From: Apostichopus japonicus
Taxonomy: Eukaryota; Echinodermata; Holothuroidea; Aspidochirotida; Stichopodidae
DNA length: 64,000 nucleotides
Assembly: GCF_037975245.1 (NCBI RefSeq)
Contig: NC_092569.1
Span: forward strand, 26,529,168-26,593,167
Direction of reading: 5' to 3'
The notes beneath the pieces are model-generated. The model saw only the letters and a list, made by a program, of their open reading frames with translations, did no database searches and was not told where the DNA came from. Each line of letters opens with the position of its first letter. Position 1 is the first letter of the stretch. This document shows, one piece after another, positions 21,736 to 34,200 of this stretch. A program made the translations under genes and the position numbers.

Positions 21736-22742
21736 TATGATTGCAGCAAACAAATTATCTCTTAATATAGAAAAAACTAATTATATGGTGTTTAATGCTA
21801 GTCACTCATTCAGATGGGATCACAATATTACCATGAATGATAAAATTATTAATCGGGTTAACACTACTAAGTTCTTGGGTGTGCACATAGACAATAAACT
21901 TTCGTGGCGTGATCATATATCAGCAGTCTGTAACAGAGTGGCTAGAAATACTGGTATTATATGCAAATTAAAACATTATTTACCTCCAAATATACTCAGA
22001 ACACTCTATGTAACTCTAATGTTACCCCAATTAACTTATTGCACGACTATTTGGTCAGGAACCTATTCTACAAATCTTAATCACCTATGTGTCCTCCAGA
22101 AGAGAGCTATCCGCCATATTTCACATGCTGCACCACGTGATCATACTAGCCCATTATTCAAAAGATTAAATTTATTAAAACTAAATGATATTATAAGAGT
22201 CCAGCTTGCAACATTTGCATATAAAGCATGGAATGGATTGCTACCCGAGGCGTTTAAAGATTTTATATATAGTAATAGACTAATCCACAACCATCAAACA
22301 CCCCATTGTAATAACGCACATGTTTTATCCCAACGAAGTACTTTAAATTCTTTTAACCCTCGTATTCGTGCTATAAAAACGTGGAATAATCTCCAGGATA
22401 ATGTTAAGAATAAGCCTTCTTACTCTGTATTCAAAAGGAATCTCCAAACTGTAATTATTTTTCACTATTGATGGATTTATTCTTGTGTGTGTTTGTGATT
22501 AGATCATTATAAAGATTGTTAGAATTGTTTATTAACATAATTAATTTCAATTAGTGTCAATTCGATTATTTCATCATTGTAGATGATACTATTAACTTTT
22601 CTTTTTCTATTCTTAAGTTTTTCTTTCTTTTTTCTTTTTGGGGAGTCTCCTACTTTGTTAAGCCTTGCAGGCTTTATAGGAGACTTCCCGTCACACTGTA
22701 AATTGTGATGAAACAAATAAATATACAAATATACAAATATAC
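21736..22742 (+). mobile_element. 5'-truncated LINE insertion
   Basis: It starts within the RT region and ends in ATACAAAT repeats. The flanks AATATTTGGC (left) and AATATTTTGGC (right) look like a target duplication in the host repeat. The 3' UTR includes a small stem around AGTCTCCTACTTTG and TATAGGAGACT. Confidence 0.8.
21739..22471 (+). pseudogene. LINE reverse transcriptase C-terminal part
   Basis: It reads AANKLSLNIEKTNYMVF, then NTTKFLGVHIDNKLSWRDHI, then MLPQLTYCTTIWSGTY, and ends SVFKRNLQTVIIFHY. The ANKLSLNxxKTxxMxF and KFLGVxID blocks are RT thumb motifs of Jockey/CR1-type LINEs. No stop interrupts the ~245 codons, so the insertion is fairly recent. The first residues of the open frame, before 21736, come from host repeat sequence and not from the LINE. 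Confidence 0.85.
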
Positions 22743-23120
22743 AAATATTTTGGCCTCTCTCCAAACAAGAGCTCAAAGGGCACAATGGTTCCTTGCTTAG
22801 TGGAATATTAAAGCGTTGTATGTCCTCACCCAATATCATCATATTTATGCCCACATGTACCAGATATTATAACCAACAACTGTATTCCATGTTTGGATAC
22901 AATCTGATTTAAGGTTGTGGAGTTACTGGAATTTTAATATTTTGGCCTCTATGCAAACAAGAGCTCTACGGACACTATGGTTCCTGGAGTTATTGGAATA
23001 TTTAAGCGTTGCATGTCATCACCCAATATCATAGTATTTATGCCCAGATGTACCATATATTAACCAAACACTGTATTCCATATTTGGATACAATCTGATT
23101 TCAGTTTTTGGCGTTATTGG

Positions 23121-23370
23121 AATTTTAAAATTTTGTCCCCTCCCAAATACTTTGGCCCAATAAAATTTGCACCTAAATGCCCCCAAAAATATTTGTCCCA
23201 AACAATGTGGCTCAAAGATATAATTGCCCCCTCCCCCAATATTGAATCCCAAAAACTGTGGACCCCAAAATATTGGGCCCCACAAATCCGTGCCGGAATG
23301 CATTTGAGGTGTTAATAAAACATTTGGGCCCACTCAGCCCAAATATGGGCTCAGGAGTTTTTGGGGCCCA
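23121..23370. repeat. Degenerate CCCCAAAATATTTGGGCCC-type repeats
   Basis: About ten imperfect ~20-28 bp units alternating C-runs, A-runs and TTTGGG/GGGCCC. Open frames on both strands here (for example WGPIFWGPQFLGF on the minus strand) come from the repeat. Confidence 0.65.
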
Positions 23371-24427
23371 GACAGCCTGTTGTAACGAAGTACATCCTGC
23401 GGTGATAACAGAGCTGTTTAGCGGTCTATATACCAAAATTAATTTGTGCTCTCAGTCAACCTTCAAGTTCTTTTCTGATGTTCACGCAATTGAATATTAT
23501 ACTCTCTTCATAATGATCTCGTTAATGACTGTAAAAATGAGTTGGAAATTTAGAACCAGTGGGCCTTATATGATTTACAAAAAAGTTGTATTCAGAACTT
23601 GGGATTAATCTCGACACTTTGTCCTGGGAGAGGATGCGAGGAGGGGGATGGGGGCTATGGGCAGTGTCGTAACTAGGTCAGTGCAGCTTGTGTGCCAGGG
23701 CCCTTTGGTATGAGCGATAACAGCCTGAAGATAAGTGTTTAAAATCAGAATATTTATCAGTTTTCTTAAATAATGTTCAGTTCGTTAAGTTCTCTCACGA
23801 TAACCATTAAATTGGGAATCAAACCAAAACCTGTCCTCAACAGGGAAAGCCTGATAGTGCCATATATATATGTCAGGAGGAGACAAGTTTAAAAACTTCT
23901 CAGCCAAAACCCAAACCATGACTGGGCTTAGTTGAACGCAGACTCTCCTCTGTGGGCCCATTTCTATTGCTGCACCAAGGGTAGACTGCTCCCTGCAGCA
24001 CCACTGGTTGGACTGGGCCAGGGAGTTGGGAGGGGGGATTGGTTGCATGTCACCTATTTTTATCTGGCTATGCTTCTGGTCGAGTGGGCATATTACAGTT
24101 GTAATGAGACACTTCATCCCAAGTAATTATCAGTGATTTTCCTGGCACCAGTTAAAATCATTGACTCAAGTCACTGTGTTAGTTCTATGGGGGATTTTTA
24201 TTACAATCTTCTTGGATTCGCTAACTACCTGACATTTTAGTGACTTGAGTGTTGCTTTTGCCATGCTGGCGCTAATGACAGTGGGTCATGGGCCAGTCTG
24301 CCCCTGATGATGACTCCCAGATATGGATGGAACGAGTGACAAAAGAACATGGACAGAATTAGTGTTGATAATTATTACGCTATGTTTATTCGATGAATCT
24401 TGCACTAAGTAACAAATAAATAAATAC

Positions 24428-24430
<3 letters not shown>
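23371..24430. other. No gene recognised
   Basis: At 23667 the phrase CAGTGTCGTAACTAGG resembles a decayed hAT terminal repeat. No intact element or gene was found. Confidence 0.45.
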
Positions 24431-24431
<1 letters not shown>

Positions 24432-24488
<57 letters not shown>

Positions 24489-24494
24489 TATATA
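24432..24494. repeat. (AT)n microsatellite
   Basis: AT run of about 60 bp. Confidence 0.92.
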
Positions 24495-24588
24495 CATTTG
24501 CCTTTGTCGTTTACCTCCATTCCACTAACATAAAGTCTGTTCAAAGTATCACTTTCGAGATCCAGCTTTAGGAATCACAAATGATTTT

Positions 24589-24741
24589 CGAGTTGGTTAG
24601 CATCATGTTTGATCTCTAGAGTAAGGCAAAATATGTCACCAAAAACAGAACTAGTATTGTTCGATACAGGTGCCAAACGCCTACAGTGAAGTTACGACCT
24701 TCCTAATACCGGTTTTGGAACCTCTGGACATACAATCAGCG
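24589..24741. repeat. Dispersed repeat, copy 2
   Basis: Matches 222-371 along about 150 bp. Here it leads straight into a tRNA-like body. Confidence 0.7.
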
Positions 24742-24810
24742 TCCCTGGCCTAGTTGGTTAGGGTGTCCGTGTACAAAGCGGAAGGCCCAGGTTCAAATCC
24801 CGGTGGAGGC
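24739..24810 (+). ncRNA. tRNA-like body of a SINE
   Basis: 72 nt that fold as a tRNA cloverleaf. The A box is TGGCCTAGTTGG and the B box is GGTTCAAATCC. The anticodon stem TCCGT/GCGGA encloses a 7-nt loop, and the T stem CCAGG/CCCGG has one mismatch. The acceptor arm has two mismatches, and position 32 is G. The downstream tail GGAAGTTTTTTCACTGTTCC leads into an (AT)n run. A tRNA-derived SINE fits better than a working tRNA gene. Confidence 0.6.
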
Positions 24811-24858
24811 TGGAAGTTTTTTCACTGTTCCTGGATTTTCCTTCTCATTACGTTTTCA

Positions 24859-24861
<3 letters not shown>

Positions 24862-24932
<71 letters not shown>

Positions 24933-25056
24933 CATAAATGTATGTATGTGTATGTATACATATATATATATATATATATATATAAATACATAAATATAAA
25001 TACATAAATATATGTATGTATGTATGTGTATGTATATATATATATATATATATATA
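24862..25056. repeat. Compound (AT)n/(TGTA)n/ATAAATAC microsatellite
   Basis: AT runs at 24862-24926, 24959-24982 and 25033-25056, with TGTATGTA and TACATAAA stretches between. Confidence 0.92.
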
Positions 25057-25441
25057 TCCAGTAAGGATTATAATATCTTAAATGAAAAAAATGCAGCACA
25101 GTGAAACATAATTGCTTTAAAGCCTGGACTGTAGATACAACAAACTGATGGACAATATAGTGCAAGATATACATGCTGCAGATGTGACCATTCAACCAAC
25201 AATGAAACTATACGGTGAATTCTCATTCTAAACAAACAAATATATTATCACTAGTCTTATATCCTTTACATAAACCAACCGATGTAATCATTTTTACCAA
25301 CTTCACATAATCACCATTATCATATACATGTAATCATACACTGTTTACCTCCATTTGTAATCATCCTTACCAAACTGATGTAATCATAAACTGTTTACCA
25401 ATCTTATGTAATCATCGTTACCAAACTGATGATGTAATCAT

Positions 25442-25445
<4 letters not shown>
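25057..25445. repeat. Duplicated segment, copy 1
   Basis: It starts TCCAGTAAGGATTATAATAT directly after an AT run. It is repeated at 25945-26230 in the same position after another AT run. Confidence 0.85.

Positions 25446-25511
<66 letters not shown>
25446..25511. repeat. (AT)n microsatellite left of LINE fragment
   Basis: AT run of about 65 bp directly abutting LINE coding sequence. Confidence 0.92.
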
Positions 25512-25514
<3 letters not shown>

Positions 25515-25886
25515 TTACAGTTACGAAGGAATTGGAAGCAAAACTAGATGGGTGCTACACAAGACTTTTACGGAAATGTTTAAATGTACATTGGAGTCAA
25601 CATAGGACAAATACTGAACTGTATGGCTACGAACCAAAACTATCCTGTAAGACACAACAACGCCGTCTCAAACTAGCAGGGCACTCATACAGGAACACCA
25701 AGGAACCAGTCTCCCAACTTATCATGTGGACACCAAAACATGGAAGGAGAAATAGGGGAAAACATAAGCTCAGCTATATAGATGTAGTTGCTAGGGACAT
25801 CGGGGTGCTTCAAACTGATCTTCCTAACTTGATGAGGGACAGAAATAAATGGGCAAATCTCAACATGATTCCGACTTCTGTCGACT

Positions 25887-25888
<2 letters not shown>
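25512..25888 (+). pseudogene. LINE C-terminal fragment between AT runs
   Basis: It reads LDGCYTRLLRKCLNVHW, TNTELYGYEPKLS, QRRLKLAGHSYRNTKEPVSQ, LIMWTPKHGRRNRG and LSYIDVVARDIG, ending at a TAG. This is the conserved tail of RTE/CR1-like LINE ORF2 proteins (RRLxxAGHxxR, LxxWxPKxGxRxRGxxKxxYxD). The frame has no stop for ~125 codons. It is bounded by (AT)n runs on both sides, and the flanking segment A appears on both sides too. Confidence 0.8.

Positions 25889-25944
<56 letters not shown>
25889..25944. repeat. (AT)n microsatellite right of LINE fragment
   Basis: AT run of about 55 bp that begins right after the LINE stop codon. Confidence 0.92.
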
Positions 25945-25946
<2 letters not shown>

Positions 25947-26230
25947 AGTAAGGATTATAATATCTTAAATGAAAAAAATGCTGCACAGTGAAACATTAAC
26001 CAACTGCTTTAAAGCCTGGACCTTAGATACAGCAAACTGATGGACAATATAGTGAAGATATACATGCTGCAGATGTGACCATTAAACCAACAATGAAACA
26101 ATATGGCAAATTCTCATTCAAAACAAACAAATATATCATCACTAGTCTTATATCCTTTACATAACCCAACCGATGTAATCAGTTTACCAACTTCACATAA
26201 TCATTACCCAACTGATGTAATCATAAACTG
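25945..26230. repeat. Duplicated segment, copy 2
   Basis: Copy of 25057-25340 at roughly 90% identity by eye. It leads into the 51-bp minisatellite. Confidence 0.85.
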
Positions 26231-26610
26231 TTTACCTATCTTACAAAATCACCATTATCATATACATGTAATCATACACTGTTTACCTCCCTTCGTAATC
26301 ATCCTTACGAAACTGATGTAATCATAAACTGTTTACCAATCTTATGTAATCATCTTATCAAACTGATGTAATCATAAAATGTTTACCAATCTTATGTAAT
26401 CCTTACCAAACTGATATAATCATTAACTGTTTACCAATCTTATGTAATCATCGTTACCAAACTGATGATGTAATCATTAACTGATTACCTTCCTTCCGTT
26501 AGCATCGTTTCCAAACTGATGTAATCATAAAGTGTTTACCAATCTTATGTAATCATCCTTACCAATCAGATGTAATCATACACAGTTTACCAATCTTATG
26601 ATGTACCTAA
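26200..26610. repeat. ~51-bp minisatellite
   Basis: About eight units of ACTGATGTAATCATAAACTG followed by TTTACCAATCTTATGTAATC and a CATCCTTACCAA-type end. Shorter versions start at 25280. Confidence 0.85.
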
Positions 26611-27940
26611 AGAAGCCTTAATAATCATTGCCTGCTTACCGTGTTTACACAAATTAACTTTGAAGTAATCTCAACATCACCTAAACGGATGGTTACCATA
26701 AATTCATTTTCATTGAGCTAATCTCAACATGACCTAAACCGATGGTTACAATGAATTCATTATCATTCCTACCCATCCAGTTTGACTATTTCACAATTAA
26801 CAGGTTACTTCTCAATGGGGCGCTCTCCAGCCATCCCCATGAGCCAACAGAGGGTGCTGTCACAAGATCTTACCTATAGTTTCGTGAACCTGACCAGCTA
26901 CAGTCTCAGACCGTATATCACATCGGTACTGTGAGCTGATCACTAATAGTATATATATGCAACTTCCTTTTAATTATTGAAGTAGACAGGTTTTTGAAAC
27001 ATATTTTCGAAGTTAGAAGTCAAACTAATTGTTTTAAACACCTTAACTTGTTGCATTTCAAAATACTTTTTTAAACCTTGAGTCAATGTTTAAGCATGTG
27101 TGTATCCAAAATTATCTTGAGACTGTGCCCGTTTTACCTTGATTCAGGGATAATATCACAGTCCCCTTTGTCAAATTGCTAGAGAGCCCCTTCCTCTGCT
27201 GGAAAGTCTACCAATCAATTCTCAATAAAAATCGAACATTAATATGTACATAGTAATTAAAATAGAATACAGAGAGTCAAGATAATAAATTATTTCTGTG
27301 TAAAACAGTGTTATGTAATCTAATGTTTGCATAAACTATGCATAAAGGTTAGGAAAATATTTCAATGCATTTGATTCTGCAACACAACCTTTTAAGATGT
27401 ATATTTTTTTGTGAGAAATGCATGTCGAGAATTCCAATAGGCTATCCCATCCATCCCATGACGTGATATGGGTAACTACTCTTATTGAGAACAAGTATCT
27501 GAACTTATACCTGCGCACATAATATTAGTATATATTCAGGGCTGACAACAATACATAAGAATTTGTGTGTGTGTCTGAACTTGTTTTGTATTCTGACTAA
27601 GAGCTTGAACAAAGAAATTGCGATTCTTCAGATGGAAAGAATCACAAGGTCCTCAGACAAATTCTATTGTTAATGGATATCGTTAAAATTAGGTAGGGTA
27701 CATGGACTAAAAGAGTGTCAAAAACAATGGGATCCTCAGTCTGAATGTAAAACACGGCTGGCTGGTCTGTGTCTGTTTAGAGTAGTTTTGAGAAGGCTGT
27801 GTACATGGAGGGGGGGGGGGGATGAAATTTTGGTTATCTGTAACATCTCTGTTTGCTGATATGGATGATATATTAGCTGAACTCCAGTGTGTTTGTTAGT
27901 TTTGATCCTCTTATCAAGTACTTCGTGGAAAGAACCGTAT
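26611..27940. other. FREP 3' flank; no other gene recognised
   Basis: The part near 27940 should hold the FREP 3' UTR. I could not find a clear AATAAA on the minus strand within the first ~600 nt, so the mRNA end is open. A G10 run lies near 27811-27820. Confidence 0.4.
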
Positions 27941-28209
27941 CTAGACAGGTCTTATCTTCATTTCTGTGTATTTGATGTTAGATCGACCTCCAGGTAGATC
28001 ATACCAGTGTATGCTTGATTGAGCACCATCTGCTGCCATATAGTCACCATTGAGGTTAGAAAGTGCACAGCTCTTGTACCACCAGGCACCATGGTGACTA
28101 TCAGCACAGTGAGTACTGTCTGCTTTATCATTGTCCCTGTCAAAGGTACTGAAGGCATAGTTAAGATGATAACTCAAAGTACCACCACCAGGGGCACCTC
28201 CATCTGTGT
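27941..28209 (-). CDS. FREP exon 8: C-terminal fibrinogen-domain exon
   Basis: 269 nt including the TAG stop at 27943-27941, acceptor TAATTCACAG. It encodes DGGAPGGGTLSYHLNYAF, STFDRDNDKAD, HHGAWWYKSCALSNLNGDY and KYTEMKIRPV. The DRDND calcium loop and the HC...SC disulfide pair are present, so the domain looks functional. Confidence 0.96.
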
Positions 28210-31200
28210 CTGTGAATTAAACAAGTAAAGATATTCTCTTAAACTACAATCAATCACAATTAAGGGACCTATCACAATATAGACACATTAAATAATTAGT
28301 AAATATGATTGGATATATTGCATCTGTAGAGTGATATCTCTACATATCACTACACAACAGAACATTTGTGCTTAATCTCTGTGACAGTCTACATCACATA
28401 TCACTGTGGTATTTGAGTTATGTTATATCTCAGCATGTCACTGTTAGGAAGTTGTGCACGTCTTTGTGTGATGACTCAGCATGTAACTGTAAGAACATTA
28501 TGCTTGGTCAACTGTCTTATCATATCACTGTCTGTCATTATGCTTTGTTTCTGTGATGTACTAGCATATCACTGTCTGTCGTTATGCTTGGTTTATGTGA
28601 TGTCTTAGCAAATCACTGTCAGTCACAATGCTTTGTTTTTGTGATGTCTTACCATATCACTGTCAGTCACAATGCTTGGTTTATATGATGTCTTAGCATA
28701 TCACTGTCAGTCACAATGCTTGGTTCATATGATGTCTTGGCATATCTCTGTCAGTCACAATGCTTTGTTTCTGTGATGTCTTAGCATATCACTGTCAGTC
28801 ATTATGCTTATTTTATGAGCTGTCGGTAATGATGCTAGGATTATGTGATGTCTTAGCATATCACTGTATGTCGTTATGCTTTGTTCATGTGATGTCTTAG
28901 TATATCACTGTCATTCATTATGCTTGGTTTATGTGATTTCTTAGCATATCGCTGCCTGTCATTATGCAGGGTTTATGTGTTGTCTTAGCATGTCACTGTT
29001 TGTCATTATGCTTGACATGTGATGTCTTGGCATATCACTGTCAGCCATTATGCTTTTTTTCTGTGATGTCTTAGCATATCATGGTCTGTCCTTAAATGTG
29101 ACCTATATGATATCTCACAGCTCTTAACAATAATAAACTTTAATAATTTTGTTTTAACTGTAATTTTATATTTAAACATATTAATCAACCCAGGAACCAT
29201 ACTGTAGGTTAATCCAATAACTGTTTATCCTGCTTCATAGGACTAGTATAGACCAGCCAAGATCTATTACCTTACTAATCACATTTTAATTATTATAATG
29301 ATAGCAAATGATTTCTCACTCAATTATCTGCATTTTATGCCTTGTTTATGTAGCAATGTAACAGGAAGGCATATTCTCAGGCAAATATTGTGGTGACTTG
29401 AGGACACCCACACTGGAGTGAAGATAGCAGCAGACATGAGCTGGGTCTATCCAAACTCTGTTCAAGGTTTGCTCCTACTGTACAAACTAAGGCAGCAATT
29501 AATGGGATCATAGCTGATTGATGCATTAGCTGAAATTGAAACGACCATCGCAGCTTCCACCCTTTTTAATTTCAAACAGCTAATGATGCCGCTGTTAAAA
29601 CAAGTTTCCCCCAAAAGTGTCATATTTTAAAAAAAATTGGTCACAAAGGGAACAATTAGTAGCCTACAATAGAGTAATGAATTGAAAGGTTTTTATAGAC
29701 TTGTAGACTTCACGCCATGGTTCAGACGCGGAAATGGATTTCATTTTACCTCTAATATGGCTAAAATTATTATCATGTGTAATAAAGAAACATGACATAG
29801 ACCCTTACTACAAAACTGGACATTTCACCATGTAGCAACACAAATTTGATTGCAAACCAAATAAAAATGTAATCCATATATTCCATCACGATGATAGCAG
29901 GATATTTTCATTCATGCGATAATCTTAAAACCACTTGCCACCATCCCCATCCATAAAGTAACATACCCTGCCTCTCCACCCTCCCACTGCTACAATAACT
30001 GAAAAAAAATATTTAAAAAATGTACATGGCCTTGAAAATGTTTGTTAATGTATTTGTGGCTTCCATAAAATTCTTATCACAACTTAAGTTGCACGCCAAT
30101 GAACTTCCCTGGTAATCTGGGTCCAGGGGTGACCACTTGGGTTACTTAAAACAATGAAGGTCATGCAGCTGGCTGCCCTAAAGAATGAACATAACACGAT
30201 AAAATATACTTACCGAGTATATTATGAAACAAACAGAACATGACATTTAATAGTACAGTGAAGTTGTATACAACAAACACAGAGAGAAACCTATAATTTG
30301 GACAAACCTGCAGTTCCATTAAAAGTTCCCAGTCCAGACAGTCTGTAATTGTCACTTTCATCGTTGATCCGGAACAAGTCAAACTTTGCGTAGTATGGAT
30401 CTCCAATTTTATTCACCATGTTGATCCGGATTTGATATTCACCTTGATTGGTGAGGTGATACAGCTTACCATTTCCCAACCAAAACTCATGGTCCAGCTC
30501 ACCAAAGCCTTCCTTATAGCTGTCCCAGTTACGATAGAAGTCAACGGAACCATCAACACGACGTTGGAACACCTGTATAATGTAAAAACAAAAAGAATAA
30601 CTTTAATCATAATAAAGAATAAATTTATTTCAATAACATTTTCACTGAGAAGTGGACTGTTTTACTTATGTTACATAAAGGAAAGGATGACCTCTGAATG
30701 AAGCAGTAATTGACAATGTTCCACTGAAGTCCACATTCTCACCTGTAATTTACCCTTCTGTCAGTGGTATGGCATTCCCACATAGTATCTACAGACTTGT
30801 TATTATCTGAAACAGTAGTCGACAACCTTTGAGACCCACATGCCAGGATCATCCATGAGGATTGAGCCAGCACCCACCGGACCCCAATCCCCCTCAGAAT
30901 GGATGCTCAGAAATCTTTGTGTAGTTGGCCCCCCCCCCCCTTCCCAGAATAGATGCTCAGAAAGCTAGTTTGGTCTATGGACTTCATGTTTAGTAAAAGA
31001 AACAAAACTTTAGATAAATCTTCTAACGTCTAGAAAAAACCAGCGACCCACCAAAACTGATTTTTGTGACCCACAATTTCATCTACTTTTCAATTAATAC
31101 TTGGAAGGATTGGTAAAGGTGAGACCCTACCTTAAAATCAGAACGCATTGAAGTTTCCATGAGGCAGTGAGCTGTATATTTAGGGAATCTAGTACATGAA

Positions 31201-34200
31201 AAATTTCTTAGGATATCATGCTAACAAGGCCTCAGATTCCACACATTGTTGTATCTTTCACTGACATAAAAGGACCACTACATTAAACTAACCTAGAATG
31301 TGTGTGACGTTGTACCTGAACTGACTTAAATTGCAAAGTGAATTTCACCTTCTACCATAGTTGATTGTACACACACCAGGACAGAAAACTGTAGAACTGA
31401 TGTCTGTGTGTGTAATATAGATAATTAGACCACTGTTGGATATTGTTGCTTAAATATATTAACTCTGTCCCATTACAAACAATGGAATATTGTCAAACTT
31501 CCACACTATTCATTTGAAAGAGAAACATTCTGAAAGATTTTGAGCTCAACTCTGGGTTTGTATTGAAATGCCCAATTCTTCATATCCCCTTTGATGATTA
31601 TTTCAACAAATCTAAAATGACCTCATTATTTGAGAGAAAGAGCCTAATATCGTGACAGGCAGATTGCTTTCGTAATAAAACTCTAAATTTATATCAAGTG
31701 AGCAACACATCAACTCTGAAATTTCCCAATTTATAGATACTGTAATCAAACACTGTAATAACCACAAATGGACTGGAACTGTAGGTTCATAATTAATCAT
31801 GAAAATTAAGATTCAAAGGAAGATGCAAAGACCAATGGGAAGAATATCAATGTACTGCTACCATCTGCATGGTTTCATTAGTGTAACCATAAGTTTATTA
31901 AGTTGGAACTTGTTTCTAATTCCAGAGGATGCTGAAAGGCTCTTTTTTGTTTGTGGCAAATTCACTGCCATTGCAAATGTATAGGTAGGAACAGAACCCA
32001 TCACCCTTGCGTGACAAACTAATTCCGTACCAAGCGACCACTGTGATTCTGCTGACTAGTGTGATTGCATAATATTACAGGATGTTATAACTGTCAATGA
32101 GAATGTGTGTATTACTATTGTACAGAGCAAACCTCTGGTGCTTAGAATCTGACAATATGCACGGAATTACATTGACATTGACATTGACATTGACATCATT
32201 TATTTCCATCATCAATTAAATACAAGAATGTTGAGCGTAACATTTTTAAGCTCACAGAAAGCACAATACAATATAGAGACAACATTCGTTGAATGGATAT
32301 ATATGTAGATAAATCAAGATTTAATGGAAATGGAGAAAAAAGAAGCAAAATGCTTATAAATACTTTCCCTTTACTTTACTACATTTTTGAGGCAAACTTA
32401 GCCGTATTTATGAAACATAGGATATCATACTAATAACAGTGTATCCACCTCCGTCAGTCATATTATAGATAAACAATATATCGTCTATACTATAGGATGT
32501 CATAATAGACTTACCGTCCATCCTCCTCCGTCAGTCATATTATACATATACAATATATCGCATATAATATAGGATGTCATACTAGACTTACCGTCCATCC
32601 ACCTCCGTCAGTCATATTATACATATACAATATATCGCACATACTATAGGATGTCATACTAGACTCACCGTGAATCCACCTCCGTCAGTCATATTATACA
32701 TATACAATATATCGTCTATAGTATAGGATGTCATACTAGACTTACCCTCCATCCACCTCCGTCAGTCATATTATACATATACAATATATCGTCTATACTA
32801 TAGGATGTCATACTAGACTTACCCTCCATCCACCTCCGTCAGTCATATTATACATATACAATACATTGTCTATACTATAGGATGTCATACTAGACTAACT
32901 GTCCATCCTCCTCCATCAGTCATATTATACATATACAATATATCGTCTATACTATAGGATGTCATACTAGACTTACCGTCCATACTCCTCCATCAGTCAT
33001 ATTATACATGTACAACATATCATCTATACTATAGGATGTCTTACTAGACTTACCGTCCATCCTCCTCCGTCAGTCATATTATACATATACAATAAATCGT
33101 CTATATTATAGGATGTCATACTAGACTCAACGTCCATCCTCCTCCGTCAGTCATATTATACATATACAATATATCGTCTATACTATAGTTAGTCATACTA
33201 GACTTACCGTCCATCCACCTCCGTCAGTCATATTATACATAAACAATATATCGTTTATACTATAGGATGTCATACTAGACTTACCGTCCATCCTCCTCCG
33301 TCAGTCATATTATACAATATACAATATATCGTCTATACTATTGGATGTCATACTAGACTTACCGTCCATCCTCGTCCGTCAGTCATATTATACATATACA
33401 ATATATCGTCTATACTATAGGATGTCATACTAGACTTACCGTCCATCCTCCTCCGTCAGTCATATTATACAATATACAATATATCGTCTATACTATTGGA
33501 TGTCATACTAGACTTACCGTCCATCCTCGTCCGTCAGTCATATTATACATATACAATATATCGTCTATACTATAGGATGTCATACTAGACTTACCGTCCA
33601 TCCTCCTCCGTCATTCATATTATACAATATATCGTCTATAAGTTATTGGATGTCATACTAGACTTACCGTCCATCCTCCTCCGTCATTCATATTATACAA
33701 TATATCGTCTATAAGTTATTGGATGTCATACTAGACTTACCGTCCATCCTCCTCCGTCATTCATATTATACATATATACAATATATCGTCCATACTATAG
33801 GATGTCATACTAGACTTACCGTCCATCCTCCTCCGTCATTCATATTATACAATATATCGTCTATAAGTTATTGGATGTCATACTAGACTTACCGTCCATC
33901 CTCGTCCTTCAGTCATATTATACATAAAAAATATATAGTCTATACTATAGGATGTCATACTAGACTTACCGTCCATCCTCCTCCGTCGGTCATATTATAC
34001 ATATAAAATATATTGTCTTTACTAGAGGATGTCATACTAGACTTACCGTCCATCCTCCTCCGTCATATTATACATATACTATATATCGTCTGTACTATAG
34101 GATGTCATACTAGACTTACCGTCCTTTCTCCTCCGTCAGTCATATTATACATAAACAATATATAGTCTATACTATATGATGTCATACTAGACTTACCGTC

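Larger units (their letters stand above)
21588..23120. repeat. ~195-bp tandem repeat split by a LINE
   Basis: Three units share CAAACAAGAGCTC, ACTGTATTCCATGTTTGG and TTGTGGAGTTATTGGAAT: about 21588-21735, 22743-22930 and 22931-23120. A LINE tail interrupts the first unit right after CAATATTTGGC. Confidence 0.8.

Noticed and set aside
23019-23333. 104-codon minus frame (WGPIFWGPQF type)
   Set aside because: Encoded by degenerate CCCCAAAATATTTGGGCCC repeats.
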